From assembly GCA_964407685.1 (NCBI GenBank), contig CAYOWI010000002.1, forward strand, positions 1-64,000: DNA of 64,000 bases, written 5' to 3'. The notes beneath the pieces are model-generated. The model ran no database searches. It saw only the letters and a list, made by a program, of their open reading frames with translations, and had not been told where the DNA came from. This stretch comes from Aphodocola sp964407685 (GTDB lineage Bacteria; Bacillota_I; Bacilli_A; RF39; UBA660). Below are positions 35,656 through 44,815 of the stretch, one piece after another. Position numbers and translations under genes: made by a program. Within the stretch, counting starts at the first letter, position 1, and each line of letters begins with the position of its first letter.

Positions 35656-36585
35656 ATGAGAATAAAAAAAATACTAAAATTAACAATCACGGTAATAATA
35701 ATTGTAATTACCGCTTATTTAATATATGATAATTATTATTTACTTACTAATAAGCTTGAATACGTATATACAAAATACTTTGTCCCTGATATAAAGCAGA
35801 ATCTAAGCGATAATATTTACCGAAAAAAAGAAAACTATGGATATTTAAAAATAAATGAAAATACCACCATCAAAAACGAAGATGATGCAAAAAATGCAAT
35901 ATATACGTTCTTGGATGCTGGCTGGGAAGAATACACCATTAAATGTGATCCTGATTATCTTTCTTGCGTAAATGACGTTAAAAAAATGGTAGAAAATAAT
36001 ACTTACCTTACCGATTTAAGTAATTTTGTTCATCCTTTTAATACCTTTAACAAGGTAAACACAACGTTTAATAATACCGGAAGAATCATTTTAAAAAAAG
36101 AAAGTCGTTACACAAAAGAACAAATAAAAAAAATCAGTGAAAAAGTAGACGAAATATATGGCAAAAATTATAATACTAGCAAAAACGTTAAGGAAAACAT
36201 AAAAATATTTCATGATTATATAATTAATAATACTAAGTATGATTCTAGTAACACAACTGGGCTTTCATCCATTAACTCGTCAACGGCGTATGGGGTATTA
36301 TTTGATGGTGTTGGAATTTGTAGTGGTTATGCGGATGCAATGAGCCTATTTTTAGAAAAAATGAACGTAAAAAATTATCGTATATCATCTAATACGCATG
36401 TTTGGAACTTAGTTTATGTTGACGGTTCTTGGTGGCATTTAGATCTTACCTGGGATGATCCAATAACCAGTGATGGATCTAATATATTAAGTGATAAATA
36501 TTTTTTAATCAATACTAATACTCTTAAAAATATTTCAAATGCCGAACATACTTTTGATGAAAAAATATATGTAGAAGCAAAATAA
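35656..36585 (+). CDS. Membrane-anchored transglutaminase-like protein
   Basis: 309 residues. One N-terminal membrane helix (about 8-27) and a linker are followed by a transglutaminase/protease core at about 185-290. The catalytic cysteine lies in GICSGYADAMSLFL, the histidine in NTHVWNLVYVDGSWWHLDLTWDDP, and the aspartate in the same block. Family knowledge: such domains cleave or cross-link proteins outside the cell, and are common in surface proteins of Bacillota. It is transcribed alone, with GGTGAT before ATG 35656, and ends in a bidirectional terminator shared with miaA. Confidence 0.88.
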   Translation: MRIKKILKLTITVIIIVITAYLIYDNYYLLTNKLEYVYTKYFVPDIKQNLSDNIYRKKENYGYLKINENTTIKNEDDAKNAIYTFLDAGWEEYTIKCDPDYLSCVNDVKKMVENNTYLTDLSNFVHPFNTFNKVNTTFNNTGRIILKKESRYTKEQIKKISEKVDEIYGKNYNTSKNVKENIKIFHDYIINNTKYDSSNTTGLSSINSSTAYGVLFDGVGICSGYADAMSLFLEKMNVKNYRISSNTHVWNLVYVDGSWWHLDLTWDDPITSDGSNILSDKYFLINTNTLKNISNAEHTFDEKIYVEAK

Positions 36586-36612
36586 TAAAGGAGCTTAAAT
36601 AGCTCCTTTATT
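36584..36612. terminator. Bidirectional terminator, transglutaminase / miaA
   Basis: A 12-bp hairpin AATAAAGGAGCT/AGCTCCTTTATT with a five-base loop between two convergent genes, with T tracts on both sides. Confidence 0.9.
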
Positions 36613-37476
36613 TTCTAAAAAGCAAACAACTTCTTCTATAGTTTTATTAAAATTAGTTACATCTACATTAAACCATTTTACACTTAATTGATGTTTAAAC
36701 CAAGTATACTGTCTTTTAGCATAATTACGAGATCTTTGCTTAATTAGATTAATGGCATCATTTAAGGTTATCTTTCCATCAAAATACATATATAACTCTT
36801 TATATGCAATAGCAGTGTTAATCGCTTTACTACGTATTTTCTTGTCATAAAAATATTTTGCTTCATCTATTAACCCATTACTAATCATTTCATCGACTCT
36901 ATTATTAATTGCTTCATAAAGTTCTTCTCTAGGTCTTGTAAGACCAATTATTTTTACATCTTTATATAGCAATTCACTTACTTTTTTTTCTTCACCAATT
37001 TTATGATTATTTAAAAAACTTTCTAATCTTTGTCTATTATTAACATGAATTTTAGACTCTTTATCAATATTTAATACCATCTTATATAATTCTTCATTAG
37101 TATAAGAAGAAAGATCCTTTTTTAAATTATCATCCGTTTCATTAAAATTGTAGTCATATAGTAAAGCCTTTAAATATAGTCCAGTTCCTCCTACTATTAT
37201 CACGTTCCTATTATTAGATAATAATTTATCAAGAACATATCTGGCGTCCTTTTGATAATCATATACAGAGTAATCTTTGCTAACATCTTTTATGTCAATT
37301 AAATGATGTTTAACACCTTCTTTTTCTTCTTCTGTTACCTTAGCAGTTCCAATATCCATTTTTTTATATATTTGCATACTATCACAACTTATTATTTCTG
37401 CATCATATTTTTTAGCAAGGCAAACAGACATTTTTGTTTTTCCAACTCCGGTAGGTCCAACTATTGCTATTATCAT
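36595..37476 (-). CDS. miaA: tRNA dimethylallyltransferase
   Basis: 293 residues. The P-loop is VGPTGVGKT (about 6-14), followed by CDSMQIYKKMDIGTAK, GGTGLYLKALL, and the tRNA-binding RSRNYAKRQYTWFKHQ. It adds dimethylallyl to A37 of tRNAs that read UNN codons. ATG 37476 has GAGGGTG upstream; the earlier ATG at 37500 has no ribosome site and would overlap the upstream gene. It is downstream of mutL and the kinase-like gene. A mutL-miaA neighbourhood is common in bacteria. Confidence 0.96.
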   Translation of the reverse strand: MIIAIVGPTGVGKTKMSVCLAKKYDAEIISCDSMQIYKKMDIGTAKVTEEEKEGVKHHLIDIKDVSKDYSVYDYQKDARYVLDKLLSNNRNVIIVGGTGLYLKALLYDYNFNETDDNLKKDLSSYTNEELYKMVLNIDKESKIHVNNRQRLESFLNNHKIGEEKKVSELLYKDVKIIGLTRPREELYEAINNRVDEMISNGLIDEAKYFYDKKIRSKAINTAIAYKELYMYFDGKITLNDAINLIKQRSRNYAKRQYTWFKHQLSVKWFNVDVTNFNKTIEEVVCFLENKGAI

Positions 37477-37480
37477 AATA

Positions 37481-38173
37481 TCACCCTCTTTTATATTCAT
37501 TTAATTTTCCAAAAGTATCAATAGAACCATTAGTTAATCTTTTTATATAATTAATTTTATCATCAAGATATTTTTCATTTTGAAGTTTTTGCATATCTTC
37601 ATCTGTAAAAAGCCCATAATTAGGAACAAGATGTATAGAAAAATAACATAAAAAGTTGCGAAAACAAGAATTAACTTCTAATAAATTTTTTTTATAAGTT
37701 TCATCACTTGAACTAAGAGCATCTGAATAAAAATCTGTATCTATTAAATAAAAATTATCATCAATAAATATATGTGCCATTTTTACATCATTTAACAACG
37801 CATTTTCTTTTTTTAATTCAGGTATAAATTTATCATAATATAACTTTAAAAAATCATCAAATGAAAAATCTGTTACTCCAGTTAATATATTAAATTTCAT
37901 AGTTTCAAGATCAATTCCAGGAGCTTTATTCATATAATACCCACTAGGTTTTACTTTTAAATGTTCTACCATATATAATTTACGCTTTGGATACATTACA
38001 ATATTAGATTCTCTTTTTAAATTCTTATTAATGTCTGACAACATATCAGAATCTATGTCATAATTAAATACTTTTAAAACTCCATTTTTATAATTAAAAC
38101 AAGAACCAAAGTTACCACTTGAGATCGGTTCTAGTCTATTTATTTGTTTACTTGTTAAATATATATTTTTCAT
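37481..38173 (-). CDS. Kinase-like fold protein of unknown function
   Basis: 230 residues, not assigned to a named family. It has the marks of a small protein-kinase-like fold: a glycine loop SSGNFGSCFNY (about 18-28), a likely lysine in GVLKVFNY (about 31-38), a catalytic-loop-like NDVKMAHIFIDD (about 128-139), and a metal-loop-like LIDTDFY in place of DFG. The HRD arginine is missing, so activity is uncertain. No membrane segment is present. It lies between mutL and miaA, 4 bp before the miaA start, and is therefore co-transcribed with it. Confidence 0.72.
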   Translation of the reverse strand: MKNIYLTSKQINRLEPISSGNFGSCFNYKNGVLKVFNYDIDSDMLSDINKNLKRESNIVMYPKRKLYMVEHLKVKPSGYYMNKAPGIDLETMKFNILTGVTDFSFDDFLKLYYDKFIPELKKENALLNDVKMAHIFIDDNFYLIDTDFYSDALSSSDETYKKNLLEVNSCFRNFLCYFSIHLVPNYGLFTDEDMQKLQNEKYLDDKINYIKRLTNGSIDTFGKLNEYKRG

Positions 38174-38208
38174 AATTCACCAATAATAGTTATTATACAT
38201 AAAAATAA

Positions 38209-38230
38209 AGCCATGTCAAATTACATAGCT
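38209..38230 (-). terminator. Terminator after mutL
   Basis: Hairpin AGCTATG/CATGGCT (one G-U pair) with an eight-base loop and a T-rich run on the minus strand, overlapping the end of mutL. Confidence 0.75.
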
Positions 38231-39999
38231 CTCTTAAACATTTTTTCAAGTTCATAATTACTATAAAAAATAGTCGTTGGCCTTCCATGCGGACATGTAT
38301 ATGGATTTTCACATTTTCTCAAATCATCAATTAAAGCTTCCATTTCTTCTTTACTTATGTTCATGTTTGCTTTTATCGCCATTTTACAACTAAGCATAAT
38401 AGCTGCTTTTTCCCTGAATTTTTCTATTGAAAAGTTTTTTTCCTCACTTATTAATACCTCGATTATTTTCTTTATGCTATCTACTTCATAACCTTCCTTT
38501 ATCCAAGTTGGATGTTCTTTTATGACAAAGGTATTGATTCCACTTTCTTCAATATCAAAATGCATATCTTTTAAAATGTTTATATTTTGTTTTATTATAA
38601 TAAATTCATTCGATGGAAATTCTAATGTTAACGGAATTAACATTCTAATACTACTATGATTAGGATTTCCAAATGCCTTTTTATATCCTTCATAATTAAT
38701 TCGTTCCTTGGCAGCATGTTGATCTATTAAATACATACCCAGTTCATTATGGCATATTATGTACGTACCCTTAGCAAGACCTACTGGATACATTTCCGGC
38801 ATAACAACTTTTTTCTTTGGCTCATCATTAGAAACTACCTCATTTTCTTGATTATAGTTTACTATATCTTCATTAACTTCCATAACAGGCTCATCAAATA
38901 TAGAATAATCGATGGTACTACTTTCTATAACACTTTTTCTTTCAAGATTTAATTGTTGTAATTCCACTTTTGGTCTTTCTTCTTTTATCTCTTTCTTTTC
39001 TATTTTAGGGATTAATAAAGCTTTATCTAAAACGTCTTTAATTCCATTTTTAATTAAAGCCTTTAAATCATCAAAGTTACTAAATTTGATATCTAATTTA
39101 GACGGATGTACGTTAACATCAACAAGTGAAGGATCAGTATTAATGTTAAGAACAACTATAGGGTATCTAGATTCTGGCTTATAAGTATGATATGCGTCAT
39201 TTATCGCTCTGTTTAAATCAACGTTTCTTACTACCCGATTATTAACAAGCGTTATCATATGATTTCTAGAAGACCTTGTAACTTCTGGTAAGGAAATAAA
39301 ACCGTCGACGTCATAATCGTCATTGAATATTGATATCTTTCTCATTTTTCTAGCTACATCACTACCATATATTTCTTTTATTACCTTAAGTAAGTTGCCC
39401 GATCCGTCGGTATTTAATAAGACTTTATCATCGCTTATTAAAGTAAACTTTTTTTCCGGATAAGAAAGAGCCATCTTATTTACGTATTCTAAAATATTTG
39501 CAAGTTCACTATAAATACTATTTAAATATTTAAATCTTGCTGGAGTATTATAAAATAGGTTTTCAACCGTTATTTCGGTTCCGCGTCTTGCATCGGAGGC
39601 TTCATCTTTTATTAATTTTCCTCCTTTTATTTCTATCCTGGTACCAACATCACCAGTAGAAGTTTTAAGGGTAACTTCGGATACTGATGCAATTGAAGGA
39701 AGAGCTTCCCCTCTAAATCCTAAAGATGATATTCTAAAAAGTGACATCTCATCTAAAAGTTTACTAGTAGCGTGTCTTTGAAAAGCTAAAAGAGCATCTT
39801 CGTGATCCATACCAAAACCATTATCAATTACCTTTATAAATTTTATACCGGCTTCTTTAATCTCTATTTTTATTTCATCTGCACCAGCATCAACACTGTT
39901 TTCAACTAACTCTTTAACAACCGATACACATTTTTCTACTACTTCCCCAGCCGCTATTTTATTAGCTAAGCCATCATCCATTACTCTAACTTTTCCCAA
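38221..39999 (-). CDS. mutL: DNA mismatch repair protein MutL
   Basis: 592 residues. The GHKL ATPase has KELVENSVDAGA, DNGFGM, and GFRGEALPSIASV. The C-terminal dimerisation domain carries the endonuclease-type motif DQHAAKERINYE (DQHAxxERxxYE), and near the end CPHGRPT. These are the marks of a nicking MutL, as in most Bacillota. The start at 39999 has no close overlap. mutS is not in the window. Confidence 0.97.
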   Translation of the reverse strand: MGKVRVMDDGLANKIAAGEVVEKCVSVVKELVENSVDAGADEIKIEIKEAGIKFIKVIDNGFGMDHEDALLAFQRHATSKLLDEMSLFRISSLGFRGEALPSIASVSEVTLKTSTGDVGTRIEIKGGKLIKDEASDARRGTEITVENLFYNTPARFKYLNSIYSELANILEYVNKMALSYPEKKFTLISDDKVLLNTDGSGNLLKVIKEIYGSDVARKMRKISIFNDDYDVDGFISLPEVTRSSRNHMITLVNNRVVRNVDLNRAINDAYHTYKPESRYPIVVLNINTDPSLVDVNVHPSKLDIKFSNFDDLKALIKNGIKDVLDKALLIPKIEKKEIKEERPKVELQQLNLERKSVIESSTIDYSIFDEPVMEVNEDIVNYNQENEVVSNDEPKKKVVMPEMYPVGLAKGTYIICHNELGMYLIDQHAAKERINYEGYKKAFGNPNHSSIRMLIPLTLEFPSNEFIIIKQNINILKDMHFDIEESGINTFVIKEHPTWIKEGYEVDSIKKIIEVLISEEKNFSIEKFREKAAIMLSCKMAIKANMNISKEEMEALIDDLRKCENPYTCPHGRPTTIFYSNYELEKMFKRAM

Positions 40000-40112
40000 T
40001 TTTTAACACTTCCTAACATCTTTTTTTACTTAAATACAATTATACCATTTTTATTATGCTTATGTCACTTTATTTGTTATAACATATACTATTTTAGAGG
40101 AAGGTGATTTAA

Positions 40113-40376
40113 TTGAATCAAGGATATCAAATTTCTAATAATATACCACAAAATAGTAACGTGTATGGCTACTATTTGCCAACAAACTATCAAACAACTA
40201 ACTCTAATGACGAAAGATTAGCTGGTGGTTTTGTATTTCCGTTTTTATTAGGCGGCGTAACAGGCGCGGCATTAGCTCCATCGTTTTGGAATAATAGACC
40301 ACCTGTATACTACTATCAACCAGGACCTTATAGACCAGGACCTTATTATCCTTATCCACCTAGAAGATGGTTTTAA
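40113..40376 (+). CDS. Small Tyr/Pro-rich protein, spore-coat-like
   Basis: 87 residues with a TTG start at 40113 (GAGGAAGGTG upstream). The middle has a short hydrophobic stretch GGFVFPFLLGGVTGAAL. The tail is dominated by Tyr, Pro and Arg (PVYYYQPGPYRPGPYYPY). Small proteins with a GGxxxPFxxGxxxG segment and a Tyr/Pro-rich tail are common in spore-formers and are often coat or outer-membrane-associated, but no named family can be given. It is a single-gene unit with a shared terminator. Confidence 0.7.
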   Translation: MNQGYQISNNIPQNSNVYGYYLPTNYQTTNSNDERLAGGFVFPFLLGGVTGAALAPSFWNNRPPVYYYQPGPYRPGPYYPYPPRRWF

Positions 40377-40401
40377 AAAAGATCTACGATAGATCTTTTT
40401 T
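40375..40401. terminator. Bidirectional terminator
   Basis: An 11-bp hairpin AAAAAAGATCT/AGATCTTTTTT with a five-base loop between the convergent 40113-40376 and 40403-41029 genes. Confidence 0.9.
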
Positions 40402-40402
40402 G

Positions 40403-41029
40403 CTATTCATTTATTATTTGTCCAAATCCTAATACTATGTCATATTTCATAGTAACACCTTCTTTTGGCAATTTAGGCTGTTCAGTAATACCAATTGGAT
40501 TAAACAGGTCTATGTTACCATCATAATCAGCCCAAACATGACTTATTAATAACTCTATTGAGTCTCCTGGTTGTAATGTTATTTTTTTATTTTCTACTTC
40601 AGAATCGCCAGTAAATTCACTATCATTTACATAAATAGAATAAATACCATATAATAAGGTTGCCTTATCTAAGTAAAAATAATCTCCGGGACTAACAAAG
40701 TTATTATTTTCATCAACTCCATAATTATTAGGTGAATCAATCGTTTTTAATACTGCTGGTATTGTACCATTATTTGTTAGCGTAACAAGGTATTCTATAT
40801 TTTCATTAGGTTTTGATATCATACTTGTTGTAGTTATTTTGTTTCCTTCTATATTGCACATTCCTGTACCTCCCGTAACTTGGCAAGTATAAGATATGTC
40901 AAAACTTCCTTTAGCAGTAGCTGTTCCATTAATAGTTATATTTTGGCTAAAGTACGCATATCCAACTGATAAAACTAGTAGTAGTGCTAAACATCCTATT
41001 AATATTTTACTTTTCTTATTATTTATCAT
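40403..41029 (-). CDS. Secreted protein with SipW-type signal (TasA/camelysin-like)
   Basis: 208 residues. The N-terminus, a positive patch (NNKKSK) followed by ILIGCLALLLVLSVGYAYFSQ, fits the signal class that accompanies SipW-type peptidases and TasA/camelysin-like fibre proteins. The rest is a beta-sandwich with a NGTIPAVLKTIDSPNNYG block and an ITLQPGDSIELLISHVW block typical of that group, and a disulphide-capable pair (CQVTGGTGMC). No SipW gene is seen nearby. Fibre formation is inference. It is transcribed alone from the (G)10 promoter at 41063-41118, which makes its expression potentially phase-variable. Confidence 0.75.
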   Translation of the reverse strand: MINNKKSKILIGCLALLLVLSVGYAYFSQNITINGTATAKGSFDISYTCQVTGGTGMCNIEGNKITTTSMISKPNENIEYLVTLTNNGTIPAVLKTIDSPNNYGVDENNNFVSPGDYFYLDKATLLYGIYSIYVNDSEFTGDSEVENKKITLQPGDSIELLISHVWADYDGNIDLFNPIGITEQPKLPKEGVTMKYDIVLGFGQIINE

Positions 41030-41062
41030 TTTTACTTCTCCTTTTCTATTATTATCATGTTT

Positions 41063-41118
41063 ATAATAGCATATACCCCCCCCCCAGTCAAGGTTTTAAT
41101 TGGGGCTGTTTATAATTA
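41063..41118 (-). promoter_or_regulatory. G-tract promoter B (secreted protein gene)
   Basis: On the minus strand, -35 TTGACT (41091-41086), a 17-base spacer that starts with ten G (41085-41076) and continues TATATGC, and -10 TATTAT (41068-41063). It matches promoter A at 10902-10955 almost base for base on both sides of the tract. The only clear difference lies in the tract itself, whose length sets the spacer length (16 in A, 17 in B). Confidence 0.82.
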
Positions 41119-41171
41119 AGACGGGAAAATTATTTACTTAAAACAAGATGTAATTGTAATTTTAGTTTTAA

Positions 41172-42428
41172 CTAATATAAGTAACTTACATCAACGTTAC
41201 CATTTATACCTGGTATACTTCCTTTAGAAGTATACTGCCACATAGAATATTTACTATCATATTTACAAGTATTATTATATTCTGCTACCCAATCTACGTA
41301 TTTTTTTGATATATTACCTAATCTATTCATCGCATACCACCTACCTGAATACACTTTTACTTTATACTTATAATTTATATGATTACTTACACTATTTACA
41401 TAATACTGAATAATACTATCATACATATCTTTTGTAATACTATTTGAATTACTGGTTTTAGTATTCCAACTTTCAATGTCATAATATATACCTAAACTAG
41501 GGTTTAAATCATATTTATCAATCATATTTTTAGTGAAATTCGCTTCTTTAACGGCTCCATTTAAAGTAGTAGAATAACTAAATAAATAAATTCCATATGG
41601 AATATTAAGCCTTTTTAATTCCCTTATGTTTCTTTCAAACATCTTATCTAACGTATTAAAATAACCAAGTCTTAATATCACACCATAACAATCACTTTCT
41701 CTTACGAATAAATCCCAGTCAATAATTCCTTGGTAATAGCTAACATCTATTACCTTTATGTTGTTAGTTCCCAAATACTTACCAGATGGTGAAAAATAAT
41801 TATTAACACCATTTATATTTTTAATACCCGTTACCTTAATATCATTTTCATAATAATATGTAACATTATTTTCATTAATAAAACCATTTTTTAACACAAT
41901 AGTAGGTTTTTCAATCACTTCATCTTTTGTTTCTGTTTCTTCCATGATTAAAGAAGCATCTTGATTTATAATCTTATCTTCTTTTTCATTGATTTCATTC
42001 ACATTTTCAATAACAACTGATTTTAAATCAATATTTTCTTCTTCCGATTGTTCTTCTAATCTGTCAGCAACAGGATTTAAAGTAGTCTCTTCTTTTTCTT
42101 TTAGGTTTTCTACTTGATAGGTTTCGTTTTTAACTACGTTATCAATTTCATTTGATACTTCACTAACATCATTGTTATTAATATTATTATTGTTTTCATT
42201 AGAAATATCAACTAAAGGTTTAGTATTAACATTTGTATTAACCGCTAGCTCATTTACTATTTCATGTTCCACTTTTGGTACAATACTTACGTAAAATTCT
42301 TTTTTTTCTTGAACAGGTATAGTTATTTTAACCTCCCCTGATTCTTTATTCTTTTTAGTACCTAAAAGAAACGTTTCTAATGCCACAATAATTATAATAA
42401 AACACCCAATAATAATTTTTTTAAACAT
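41172..42428 (-). CDS. Membrane-anchored GH25 muramidase
   Basis: 418 residues. An N-terminal hydrophobic anchor (1-24) and a long Glu/Asn-rich disordered linker (about 25-175) precede one wall-binding-like repeat (NNVTYYYENDIKVTGIKNINGVNNYF). The catalytic domain of glycoside hydrolase family 25 follows (about 222-418). It begins VIDVSYYQGIIDW and includes YYDIESW (catalytic acid pair) and WQYTSKGSIPGINGNVDVSYLY at the end. The enzyme cleaves peptidoglycan outside the cell. It stands alone between promoter B and uvrC. Confidence 0.87.
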   Translation of the reverse strand: MFKKIIIGCFIIIIVALETFLLGTKKNKESGEVKITIPVQEKKEFYVSIVPKVEHEIVNELAVNTNVNTKPLVDISNENNNNINNNDVSEVSNEIDNVVKNETYQVENLKEKEETTLNPVADRLEEQSEEENIDLKSVVIENVNEINEKEDKIINQDASLIMEETETKDEVIEKPTIVLKNGFINENNVTYYYENDIKVTGIKNINGVNNYFSPSGKYLGTNNIKVIDVSYYQGIIDWDLFVRESDCYGVILRLGYFNTLDKMFERNIRELKRLNIPYGIYLFSYSTTLNGAVKEANFTKNMIDKYDLNPSLGIYYDIESWNTKTSNSNSITKDMYDSIIQYYVNSVSNHINYKYKVKVYSGRWYAMNRLGNISKKYVDWVAEYNNTCKYDSKYSMWQYTSKGSIPGINGNVDVSYLY

Positions 42429-42540
42429 ATAACCTCCTTTTTGTTTAAAATATTTTTATAGAAGATAGCTTACTAGTTATTTTCACCACCCTCTACTTTA
42501 CTTATTAGACATATTTTTTAAAATCACGCTAAAACATAAA

Positions 42541-42566
42541 AAAAGATTAGAATTTTCTAATCTTTT
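42541..42566 (-). terminator. Terminator of uvrC
   Basis: A 10-bp hairpin AAAAGATTAG/CTAATCTTTT with a six-base loop and a T run, overlapping the uvrC stop. Confidence 0.9.
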
Positions 42567-44323
42567 TCATATTTTTTTAAAAACTCATGCAAATCTTTTG
42601 CTACCTTATCTGGTAAATCTTTTTCTAATTCTTCTTTAGTTAAATTTTTTAACTTAGTAATTGTTTTATACTTTTTTAATAATGTTCTTTTTCTTGCCTC
42701 CCCAATTCCGGGCACGTTATCTAAAACACTTGATAGACTGCCCTTGCTTCTAATATCCTTATGATAAGCAATCGTATATCTATGCACTTCATCTTGTATT
42801 CTAGTTAAAAGGTGAAATACATCTGAAGTTTTATCTATTTCGTATTCCTTTTGTTGATCTATCAAAGCGGTAGTAGTATGCTTATCATTTTTCTTTAAAC
42901 CTAATACTGGTATATCCAAATACAAACTATCAAGTATTTCTTTAGTGGCATTTACTTGAATTATTCCACCATCAACGATTATTAAATCAGGTTTTTCTAA
43001 CCCGTCGTGAAGCACTTTATAATATCTTCTATAAATAACTTCTTGCATGGTATGATAATCATCTTTAGAACCAGAATTTATTTTATATTTACGATACTCT
43101 TTTTTATCTGGTTTACCATTTGTAAAAACAACCATCCCGCTTACCGTAAAAGTACCAAATAAATGTGCGTTATCAAACGTTTCTATCCTTTTTAAATTAG
43201 GAATACCAACTAGTTTACCTAACTCTTCATTTGCATCAAAGGTTCTTCTTTCATCACGGACTATAAGTTCAAACTTTTCTTCTAAAACAACTTTGGCATT
43301 ATCATAAGCCATATCTACTAATTCTTTCTTAAGCCCTCTTTGTGGGACAAGCACTTTAGTATTTAATACACTTTCTAATAAATTAGCATCAAATTCACCG
43401 CTTACTAATATTTCTTTTGGGACCTCATTTTTATCATAAAAACTAGTAACAAAATAAGATAAAGTATCTTCTATTTCACCAACTAGCAAAAATACTTCAC
43501 CATCCCTCATATTTATTCTTCCATCTCTTAAATGAAGAACTTGAAAAGATATATAATCATTTTTTACGTAATAATTGATAACGTCCCTTGTAACATTATC
43601 ATTCAAGCTTATTTTTTGTTTTTCTAATACTTTATCAATGTATTCAAGCATTTCCTTATATTCAATTGCTCTTTCAAAATTTAGGCTATCTGATGCTTCT
43701 TGCATAAGATTTTTAATCTTAACTCTAACATCATCATAATTTCCCTTTAAAAAGCTAGTTACTTCACCTACCATATCCTTAACGATATTATCAGAAAGTT
43801 TTTTTTCACAATATCCTAGACATTGCCCAATATGATAATATAAACATACTTTTTTATCCATGGTATGACATTTTCTAAACGGATAGATCCTGTTTAATAG
43901 TTCAACTATACGCCTTGCTGCATAAGCATTAGGATAGGGACCAAATAATTTACCCTTATGTTCTTTGATTTTTCTAGGTCTTGATATAATTAATCTAGGA
44001 TATTTATCATTAGTTATTTCTATGTATGGATATGATTTATTATCTTTTAACATTATATTATATTTTGGTGAATATTTTTTTATTAAATTAATTTCAAGTA
44101 ATAAAGACTCTACTTCGGTTGCAGTTACAATATATTCGAAATCTTTTATATTTTCTACTAAGGCTTTTGTTTTACCAGTATGTTCCCTATTAAAATACGA
44201 TGATACTCTTCTTTTTAAATTTTTAGCTTTACCTACATATATTATTTGACCATTGATATTTTTCATTAAATAACAACCAGGCTTTGTAGTTAAAAGTTTT
44301 AATTTTTCCCTTATTTTATCCAT
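42557..44323 (-). CDS. uvrC: Excinuclease subunit UvrC
   Basis: 588 residues. The GIY-YIG nuclease is at the N-terminus (KPGCYLMKNINGQIIYVGKAKNL). The UvrB-binding UVR motif lies around residue 205 (LMQEASDSLNFERAIEYKEML). The RNase-H-like second nuclease has LIIVDGGIIQV, and the tandem helix-hairpin-helix is at the C-terminus (VPGIGEARKRTLL). It makes both incisions in nucleotide excision repair. Length and order are normal. uvrA and uvrB are not in the window. Confidence 0.98.
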   Translation of the reverse strand: MDKIREKLKLLTTKPGCYLMKNINGQIIYVGKAKNLKRRVSSYFNREHTGKTKALVENIKDFEYIVTATEVESLLLEINLIKKYSPKYNIMLKDNKSYPYIEITNDKYPRLIISRPRKIKEHKGKLFGPYPNAYAARRIVELLNRIYPFRKCHTMDKKVCLYYHIGQCLGYCEKKLSDNIVKDMVGEVTSFLKGNYDDVRVKIKNLMQEASDSLNFERAIEYKEMLEYIDKVLEKQKISLNDNVTRDVINYYVKNDYISFQVLHLRDGRINMRDGEVFLLVGEIEDTLSYFVTSFYDKNEVPKEILVSGEFDANLLESVLNTKVLVPQRGLKKELVDMAYDNAKVVLEEKFELIVRDERRTFDANEELGKLVGIPNLKRIETFDNAHLFGTFTVSGMVVFTNGKPDKKEYRKYKINSGSKDDYHTMQEVIYRRYYKVLHDGLEKPDLIIVDGGIIQVNATKEILDSLYLDIPVLGLKKNDKHTTTALIDQQKEYEIDKTSDVFHLLTRIQDEVHRYTIAYHKDIRSKGSLSSVLDNVPGIGEARKRTLLKKYKTITKLKNLTKEELEKDLPDKVAKDLHEFLKKYEKD

Positions 44324-44356
44324 AATAAATCACCTAAAAATATTATAGCATACAAA

Positions 44357-44398
44357 AAAAGTAAAGTTTATCTTTTATTTTAAGTAACCTTTACTTTT
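44357..44398 (-). terminator. Terminator after the frameshifted gene
   Basis: A 10-bp hairpin AAAAGTAAAG/CTTTACTTTT with a 22-base loop and T7 on the minus strand. Confidence 0.75.
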
Positions 44399-44807
44399 AG
44401 GCGCATCTGCATCACAATAACTTTTATTTATAAAATCATGTGCTAATTCTAACACCTTACTATCGTTTTCACTTCTAATCTCCTTAAAAAATTTAGTGAT
44501 TTCTACAAATATTTTATACATCGTATCTTTATCAATAAAAGCTCTAACTGCATAAAAAGCGATTGGCTTTATAATTAACTGCTTATAGTTTAAATGAGAA
44601 GTTTTTAATAAGTTATTATCTTTATTTGGTTCGATAAATGCGCCTTTTTTATTTTTAACGTTTTTTTGTGTTAGATAAAGGCAAAAAGTACATATGCTCA
44701 TTATCTTCATCAATGAAAACACAAGGCCTTCCCGTACGATACGCATGATCTATATTTCCTTCAACAAAACAAATATTTTTAATACTAACAATATCTCCTA
44801 TTTCCAT
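44375..44807 (-). pseudogene. Broken gene, N-terminal SH3-like (PemK-like?) fold
   Basis: From ATG 44807 (AGGTG five bases upstream, nine bases after the murE stop) the frame reads MEIGDIVSIKNI ... HAYRTGRPCVFIDED ... FLPLSNTKKR and stops. A second frame continues as NVKNKKGAFIEPNKDNNLL and runs to 44375. The switch point is a run of seven A (44667-44661 on the minus strand). Removing one A joins them as NTKNVKNKKG, giving about 143 residues. The N-terminal GDIVSI and GRPCVFI layout resembles PemK/MazF-like or other SH3-barrel proteins, but it is too weak for a call. The start before the break has a better ribosome site than any in the second frame, so this is one gene with a +1 lesion, slippage or a sequencing error. 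Confidence 0.72.
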
Positions 44808-44815
44808 GTTGTCAC

